Assembly: GCA_036877525.1 (NCBI GenBank)
Contig: JAZGTH010000002.1
Location: 8,106,501-8,170,500 of the forward strand
DNA: 64,000 nt
Source of the DNA: Chromobotia macracanthus
Lineage: Eukaryota > Chordata > Actinopteri > Cypriniformes > Botiidae
Direction of reading: 5' to 3'
This document shows positions 51,001 through 64,000 of this stretch, one piece after another. Numbering within the stretch: the first letter of the stretch is position 1; every line of letters starts with the position of its first letter. Below the pieces are notes generated by a model, which worked only from the letters and a program-made list of their open reading frames with translations, was not told where the DNA came from and did not search any database. A program made the translations under genes and the position numbers.

Positions 51001-53918
51001 GCATGATGTCAGTAGGCCTTCTTTGACCACAGTAAAAATAGACACACAGTAAGAGTTGGAACAAGCTGTTTTGCACTTCATGTCCTGTGTATGAAAACAC
51101 CCCCCGTCAATCACACAGCAGAGTGTTGCTATGACGACTGTGATGTAAAGGTGGTGAACGATAGGACACTTGTGGAAGATCTCAACTTTTAGCAGGTCAA
51201 CGCACAGCGTTGCACATCGCAAACCTCTGTGCACGTCAGTGAGGGTGTGTGTGTGTTCGTAGCAAAAGGAAGGAAGTGCTAGTCGTACAGAAAAGGGGAA
51301 GCACCGAGCCTGGCTGTTTATGTAAACCGTGCAGAACAACTGCAAGTTAGATCTGCTTCAGTGTCATGGAGTACATGCGCATGGAGCACACACAGCAACA
51401 GGAAATTACAGTGCACATATTCGTTGTCATGGTGATCAGCCTCAAAAAAAACAAGATGCAGTCGAGGGGTGCCCACCAGTGCCCCAAACATGACCAATGA
51501 CATGACCAATGACAGAGTATTTTCCACTGACCTAAGCATAAACAAGCAAAACAATGGAACCCTAGATCAAATGCAAATGTAGATTTAAATGTATTAACTC
51601 AAGTCATATGAGCTTTTATGACTGTTTTGTATGTTGACCTCATTTTGCAATACATCTGGGAGGGCAAAATGAAGGTCACAAAGTTCAAGCTGGGGTTCAG
51701 TGTGCTTCAACACTGCAGTTCATTCAAACATTATCTTAGCATTTCAATAAAATAAAAAAGCACAATGCTATAAGTTATCTGAATCAAGTTGCTTTGTTGA
51801 TGAGTTTTCTGTTTTCTATTTTTATGCTTTTAAACTTTGTCCGGCCACTTGGTGTTTGTTTAAACATCTGCTGTTTGACATTGGTCAAGAGTGAGTCAGA
51901 ACATGAGTCAGCCCCAGATTTTTTTCTCTGGAGTTTCCTAAATCGCTTGCTCCAAGAAAATATTCCGGAAGAAACGGAAATGGGAGGAGAAAGGACAAAA
52001 GGAGGTACATACAGGAAAGGGGGTAAGTGGAGGAACAAATCAATTTCATTCCTTATTCATACTGTAATAGTGAATTAAATGGGCTACTGGGTCAACACAC
52101 CACTCATCCAGTCAGAATGCTTCAGTCTGTAAGCACTGTTAGAAAGGTCAACACTAGAATTCATGGGGCTGAAGACAGAATCATAAGAGTAGGTCCAGGT
52201 CCCTATACACCCAGCAGTGTAGATACATTTAGTGGTCCCAAGGACCTTCTGATAATGGTTCTGATTGCTAGACATATTTAGGTCGGCTTTATCCACGACC
52301 CACCTTGTCTTTTACCTACAGCCATCCCCACAACCAACCAAAACAAATCTGTGATTAACTGTCTAAATATCTCTGATTTTACAATCTGCTGTTTTTTCAC
52401 TATAAACACTCCTCTTAGTCTTTAATATATAAGTCAGTGGCAGACCTGGCCACAGGCGACACAGGATGGCATTACTGTCATGTGTGTTTGACATTTCTCC
52501 ACCTGTCAACCAAACTCTCTCAGATAAATTGTCAGTCAAGCAACATGAAGAAATATTCCTCTGAGCCATCGAGATCAATTTATTCTCAGGTAAGAGTCTT
52601 TATTAATATTGCACCTCAAGAATCACCCATTTCAGTATGTATATATTTGAGATCATATCTGAGCTTTGAAGACATTCTTGTTTGTTTAGGGGTTGTAATT
52701 GCTCCAATAGCCAGAAGTAATAAGTAACAAACCAGCAGCAGGTGCCTGATACCTGAACCCAAAACTCAACTCTGGCCCAAGCTGGAGTTTCAGGTTTACT
52801 GTCTTTTTAAGAACATTTCCGGTATTAGGCTACACCCACCACAGTATTTTTCCCAAGTAGTTGGATTAGCCTGTTATGTCTTGTCTGTTTTACGTCAAAG
52901 TACCACGAGTGTTAAGGAGTGCCCTGACTCATACTCACACAAATACACACACACACATTCCTGAAGTGTGTGAACTACATGCTGCATGCACACAAATGCA
53001 TACTTTTAAACACACTCATCCTGATATTTGCATTTGATTATTTAACCCACAATAGAACGTGATTGAACATACACAACAGACACACTGAGTTACGCAATTA
53101 TATAAGTTCACCAACACTTCACCATTTGGCCAGAACAATTCTGTCAATCTGATGATGACATTTCTCATCATCTTGGGTCATTAATTACATCCCTTAAGTT
53201 ACTGTAAGTCACTATTTCCTGTTGATTTACATCCAAGTTTATGCTGAAGAGTCCATCAAATGAACACAGCCCTTAAGAGTCTATTTGCCTCACCTGCAGC
53301 TGTTCAAATTCTAAACTGTAAAGTTTTGCTTTAAAGCTGTACTGTTTTACAAAAAAGTAAATTGAATATGCATGTCAGACCTTGTCAGAATCTATATGAA
53401 ATACATTTTATTTTTGTACATCTCACAAGTGGGAATTAAAAGATATTGTGCTTTAAGAAATGTTTTAAGAAATATATATGACCTAAACCTTTTTAAAACC
53501 TGTTTCAAATAAGGAAATAAAAACAGTTAACAAAATGCTCCGTGCAGCTGAGGAGGTAATTCCAAAGTGCTGAATCACCGTGGAGGACAGACACAGACAG
53601 AAAAATGAAAATCATCAAAATAAGAAAACACTGAGGGACATATCATACTGTTACATATAGGTGAGGTCACAGGAAATGGGATGAACTACCTGGCAACATA
53701 AAACACTGTTAGCACTACTCGATACACTACTATAAAAACTGACACAAACCAGTACAGAACGTTTAAAGATGACGTAAAAGAAACCACAAGCCAGCCCCCT
53801 CAGACCAGCGAACACCAGTTATTAGGTTCAGCACAGCTGAAACCTGTCCAAACCAGCCCAGATGATATGGAAGCCCCCTTCCCATACAATATAAGAATGC
53901 AGAGATATGTCTATAAAC

Positions 53919-53994
53919 ATATATATATACACACATATACATACACATATATACATACACATATATACACACATATATACATACACATATATAT
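53919..53994. repeat. AC/AT-rich tandem repeat
   Basis: Imperfect repeats of the words ACATATATAC and ATACACAT over about 75 bp. They generate Tyr/Ile/His-rich open frames on both strands that are not genes. Confidence 0.9.
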
Positions 53995-54290
53995 CCCAAG
54001 CCCAATCATTTATATGGCTCCATATTTGTCACAAAAACAATCCACCACATGACATAAGACTAAATGTGTTAAATGAGATACACATTTCACTGTGCTGACA
54101 CATACACAAGTCAAAACGGAAGCTGCAGAACAGAGAGATGGTCAAGCAGGTGCACAGGCACATCTGCATAAAAACGTCACAAGTTGATTAAGTGGTGTTA
54201 TACTGTAAAGCCACAATAAGTTTACTTTAGTTCAATCATTGGGAAAAACCCAATTGAATTTACAGCCAACGATAAGTTGCTTGTCTTGAA

Positions 54291-54304
54291 GCGCCCTCCG
54301 CTGG
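54291..54304 (-). promoter_or_regulatory. CTCF-like motif
   Basis: On the minus strand CCAGCGGAGGGCGC matches the CTCF core at 13 of 14 positions. It lies just beyond a candidate ptpn1 3' end. Confidence 0.35.
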
Positions 54305-54486
54305 CCACTTGAAGATGTGAACTGTTTTGTGAATCCGCAAGCAAATTAATAAGGTTCAGTGACACGTCACCTTAAATATGAATGATAAAATAAGAATGAC
54401 CAATCAGATGCGCCCTTTAACTAAATAGCAAAGTGATAGTGATGTAACAGGTCATAAAAACAAGCACAAAATCAGAGGAAAATGAG

Positions 54487-54492
54487 TTTATT
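54487..54492 (-). terminator. Candidate ptpn1 polyadenylation signal (AATAAA)
   Basis: TTTATT on the plus strand gives AATAAA on the coding strand, about 2.2 kb past the ptpn1 stop. Another TTTATT occurs at 55102-55107. Which is used cannot be told from the sequence. Confidence 0.3.
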
Positions 54493-55432
54493 ACCACAGA
54501 ATCTGCATTGTGTTTTCGTCCAAAAATAAAATTTCAAATGTCAATACGTCTATCTGGAACATAGCATATGCTTTCTTACAAACAAAACAAACAGAAAATC
54601 AACATTCAGAGGGAGACAACAAGATGGTGGGGGAAAAAGAAACAGGAATCCTTAAGCCTCATATAAAAAGGCCCCATACATCCATCAGAAACAACAGAGC
54701 ATGACAAGGACACAGACAAATACATTTCTCTATATATTTGCATGTAAATAAACCTGGCTTAAGAAAGAATTTTACATTCTGTGATCCAGCTATGGGACCA
54801 GATTCTGCAAGTTGATTGCAGACAGTCACTACAGTGGATGGTGGTACTCTGTTCTGACAGAACCTTCCGAACTAATTTTACAAGAGCCTTATTGTGTGCA
54901 TCACTTAACTCCACCTACAAACTGAAAAACTACCCAATGGCCCCAAAATTACCATTCTGAATTGGTCAAGTGGTAGTTTAAGTGTTTCCACACACAATTA
55001 AGAGCTTGATCGAAGGACGTAAACAACAAATGAAAACTGAATTTGTCTCAAGGTTCCTGCACTGGATTTTTAAGTGTTCACACACGGTTCAAAAGTAACA
55101 GTTTATTCTGCAGTGTGGTTTGATGTGAAGGATTTGAAGTTTATGCCCAGTTAATCTTTCTTATTAATAATTACTATGACAATAACAAGAATACAATAAA
55201 ACAGTAAAACACAAAGACAGCTCACATCCACTGGTCTCTCTTCTCATTCACTCTGTGCTGGTGTTTTGTTTTTGGTTAGTTTAACCCTCATTTCACACTG
55301 TTCATCAAGGCATGTGACAAGGGCGGCAAACATCTGAATGTATCTGTATTACAGGAAAAAGTGAAACAAAAAAGTACTTCCGGCCTGCATCTCTGAGGGG
55401 AACATGAGAGAAAATCTACGTTACATCACATA

Positions 55433-55446
55433 CTGCCACCTGCTGG
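55433..55446 (-). promoter_or_regulatory. CTCF-like motif in ptpn1 3' UTR region
   Basis: On the minus strand CCAGCAGGTGGCAG fits the CTCF core CCASYAGRKGGCRS at all 14 positions. It lies about 1.3 kb downstream of the ptpn1 stop codon. Confidence 0.45.
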
Positions 55447-56707
55447 TCTGACTTTGCCACACTTCAGGCCTGGCTAACACTTAATCTGCCATTTCTATAT
55501 GCCAACACAGAGATTTCTACTGCATTCTGGTTACATAAAGTCTTTATCCAGGCTCTACGACAGCAGTCCAACATGTGGAGCAACCACATTTTCTCCCAGT
55601 GGAGAAAATTAAGCCAGTAGTAGAACTAACATTTCAGCTCTGTGTAACAGAGTGAACCTGCATTAAGAGATTGTCTGATAGAGACACAGAACACCTGCAG
55701 TGAGCTCTGTTGTGACTAAACTGAAAGGCCACAGTTTGTTGTATTGCACTGAACCTCTGAAGGACAATTAAAGGGCTGGATGAAATTTAACTTCTGAGGT
55801 TAAGCCACCAGGTCCAGCATTCTGAAAATTCTGAACCTTCTGGTAAAAAAAAGGAAACAGACTTGATCATTAAAAAAACAGATACAGGAAAAACAGATGG
55901 AATAAAGAATATATTAGAAAAAACTCTCCAGCAATAAATGAATAAATTGAGAAGACTGTCTCTATTATCTCTTTTCTCACAAAGATGAAGTGCCAGTGTT
56001 ACCTTTGGGTTCATGTAAAAGCTAAAGATAAAGGACAAAAACAGAAAAAAGTTCCGTCAACTAGTTTGGGATGTTACCACTGAGACAGCAGCTTAATGCA
56101 AAGTGTCTGATTGGATCACAGACATCCCCCAAATTAATAATGAACTCTTTTTCTGTGACACACACACAAATACAGGTTTCTATCATGAACAGCAGGATTG
56201 TGTGTTTGTCATATTTAAGACCCCACCCCTACCAAACTCTGAGAGGAGCTAATCTTCTGTACATCTCCAACATGTGAAACATTTATGATAGTCATATTTT
56301 TAAAAAAAAAGCAAAAATTACATGATTGCGATACATATGCACAAACAAATTTCCCTTATTTAATGCAGCAATAACAGAGTTTTGGATCTTCTATACCTGT
56401 GTTTAACATTTGGGTAGTAACACCTGAATTGTGAGGCCCTGAGGTTTTAAACGGACACACGTTATTAAAATGTGTGTGTAAGGGAGTGTAAAGAGAGAGA
56501 CACCAGCAGTTTGCGTGAAAAGTCTCTTAAACACCCCTCAGATGTTTTCATTTGGAGAGTGTGAGACAGGCCCAGCTGAGAGAGAGACAGGTCCAGCTGA
56601 AAAAAGGTGAGAGTCTGTGTGTGTCTGTCTCTCTTTCTCTCTTCCCCCACAGCCAGCAGATGGAGGAAAAAGAGAAAGACGATAAACTGAGAGGGAAAGA
56701 CAGAGCA

Positions 56708-62570
<5,863 letters not shown>

Positions 62571-62796
62571 TGCCGTGTGTTCCCCGCCGCTCGTAAGATC
62601 ACTCCCTGCCAATATTATACGTTTTAAAGTCAATGTCGAATCACATGTAAATAAATTACTTTGAATGTCTGCGTTAATGTTCTTACTGAATGTTTTAATG
62701 ATACTGTTGTGTCGCTCTTACCGGAAACACGCTGCTTGCTCCTCCCGCAGCACCGCTCTCCGCTGTCCGTCGTGACCACCCTCTTCTTCAGATTGA

Positions 62797-62871
62797 CCAA
62801 TGGAAGACCGTGAACGTACCCATAAAGCCAATCTGCAAAGTAGTGGGAGCGTGGCAACCACTATGACCAAT
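62797..62871. promoter_or_regulatory. Three CCAAT boxes upstream of ptpn1
   Basis: CCAAT occurs at 62797-62801, 62828-62832 and 62867-62871, same orientation, spaced 31 and 39 bases. They lie 230-300 bases upstream of the ptpn1 ATG. An ETS-like CCGGAA lies at 62721-62726. No TATA box is evident, which fits an NF-Y driven housekeeping-type promoter. Confidence 0.55.
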
Positions 62872-62959
62872 CAGAGCATGGAGCGTTACCTCTCAGTCCT
62901 TGTAGGTATTGTAGTTTCTGTGCTTCGGGGATTTTACGCGTGCGTAATAAGGCTTAGAG

Positions 62960-64000
62960 AAGTACAGAAAATTATTTTTCCTAAAGGGGAATAATTTGTA
63001 CCTACCAGTAACTGATACTTTATAATTTTCACGTATCACGTTTCGAAATAATACTTGAGTTTTCTGAGCATGTTAGATTACGTTATTCTGGCAACGACTA
63101 ACGTCTTGCTTTTCAGTCACACTAACCTACTGGGATTTCTTTCTCACTGGCAGACTGCAGTTTTCCAGGTCAGAAAAGAAGGGATTGTACAGCACGGTTT
63201 AATTTCCAACATACTCACATGGTTTCCCAAAAACTTTTCTCCCCTAAGAACTATTTATCATCGTATCCAAAAAAAAAACACTGCTTGGTTTGGTACAGTT
63301 CCTATCAACAGAGTCACAAAACAGATGCCAAAATAAGATATCATGTGCAGAGTGGATTTAGAAACATGACTTGTCCAAAATTCAATCTACACATCCTCTA
63401 AATAAATATCTTGAATGTGTCTGATAATTGTGTCAGGTCCACACTGCATAGATAAGGATAGTCTGTTTATAAAAATACTGTAGTATTTGAATATGTTCGC
63501 GTCCATAATATTTTCCTATCACACTTTCCTCGTAAAGCGTATCTGTGCTCAATGTTCAATGACTAGCCTCATGTACATTTAGTTGTGGGCCAGTCTGATA
63601 AATAGCCTGGCCAGCCGGGCTATTTGTTTTTATATTGGATGAGATTTCAGGTTATAATGTGAATTGAATCGGATGGTTCTACAGGTTTCAGAGACTCATA
63701 GCGACAGGAAGACGAACTGCTGCTCTTTAAAGCATACTACTCACAGCCTGTCCAGCTAGGTAACGTATAACAACTGATCTATATTATTCTAAACTCTGAT
63801 CAGTAATAATATCAGCCAGCGAGCTGTGATGAAGATGGTCATGTAATTAATGTAAATTACTGAACGAGGAAGTATATTAGCATAACAGCTAGTGTCGTCC
63901 GTTTCGGCTAACCTGATTCTGTTCTGTTTTGTGATCAGTATCACATATCAGCTATGTAACTCACTGTATAATACATTAAGGAGATTTCGTATTTTGCTAA
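62960..64000. other. Region upstream of ptpn1, no gene recognised
   Basis: No coding exon recognised. A segment at about 63690-63760 (+) ends in CCAGCTAG|GTAACG, which could be a non-coding first exon with a splice donor of a gene beyond the window edge. The support is weak because it rests on one donor-like sequence. Open frames at 62800-63400 lack domain features. Confidence 0.3.

Larger units (their letters stand above)
43270..54480. other. Intergenic region between cebpb and ptpn1
   Basis: About 11 kb without a recognisable gene. It contains a 35-40 bp tandem duplication at 45566-45640, a CpG-enriched patch around 45880-46340, a GC-rich island at about 47160-47400, AGCAACCA-type degenerate repeats near 47915-48020, a poly-G run near 48525-48538, and an AC/AT tandem repeat at 53919-53994. 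In human this interval is also gene-poor and contains regulatory DNA and non-coding transcripts. Short open frames here show no domain features. Confidence 0.5.

Noticed and set aside
52437..52727. 96-codon open frame containing a strong splice donor (TCTCAG|GTAAGAG)
   Set aside because: No acceptor partner, domain or conserved neighbour supports an exon; a single donor-like site is expected by chance.

Overview
The window is vertebrate nuclear DNA from a teleost, probably a cypriniform or close relative. Evidence: AT-rich intergenic DNA, GT-AG introns, fish-like short TTAA- and hAT-type MITEs, long dinucleotide microsatellites, and fragments of a tRNA-derived SINE with a 3' end typical of cyprinid SINEs. 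There is nothing prokaryotic here, so operons, ribosome binding sites and CRISPR arrays do not apply. Six protein-coding loci can be supported. For five of them the complete coding exons could be joined across splice sites with phases that close exactly.

Left block (about 5-31 kb): srxn1 (sulfiredoxin, minus strand, two exons), scrt2 (Scratch-family zinc-finger repressor, minus strand, two exons with a 3.6 kb intron) and a decayed slc52a3-like riboflavin transporter (minus strand, frameshifts and stops). This order, SRXN1-SCRT2-SLC52A3, is the order on human 20p13. The spaces between them hold microsatellites, SINE and MITE fragments and no further convincing exons.

Right block (about 36-63 kb): peds1/tmem189 (plasmanylethanolamine desaturase, minus strand, six exons, 275 aa), cebpb (C/EBP-beta, plus strand, one exon, 283 aa) and ptpn1 (PTP1B, minus strand, nine coding exons, 429 aa). 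This order, PEDS1-CEBPB-PTPN1, is that of human 20q13.13, but ptpn1 is inverted relative to human. peds1 and cebpb are head-to-head with start codons 1.6 kb apart. About 11 kb between the end of cebpb and the probable end of ptpn1 has no recognisable gene.

The genes are not one pathway. They are a redox repair enzyme, a neural transcriptional repressor, a dead vitamin transporter, an ether-lipid desaturase, an inflammatory/metabolic bZIP factor and an ER-anchored tyrosine phosphatase, held together by conserved linkage. The most notable points are the broken slc52a3 copy, the joining of two blocks that lie on opposite arms of human chromosome 20, the absence of the long LAP* start and of a leader uORF in cebpb, a perfect C/EBP palindrome in the cebpb 3' UTR, spaced CCAAT arrays upstream of both peds1 and ptpn1, and several strong CTCF-like motifs. 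I found no clear candidate for a wholly new biological system.
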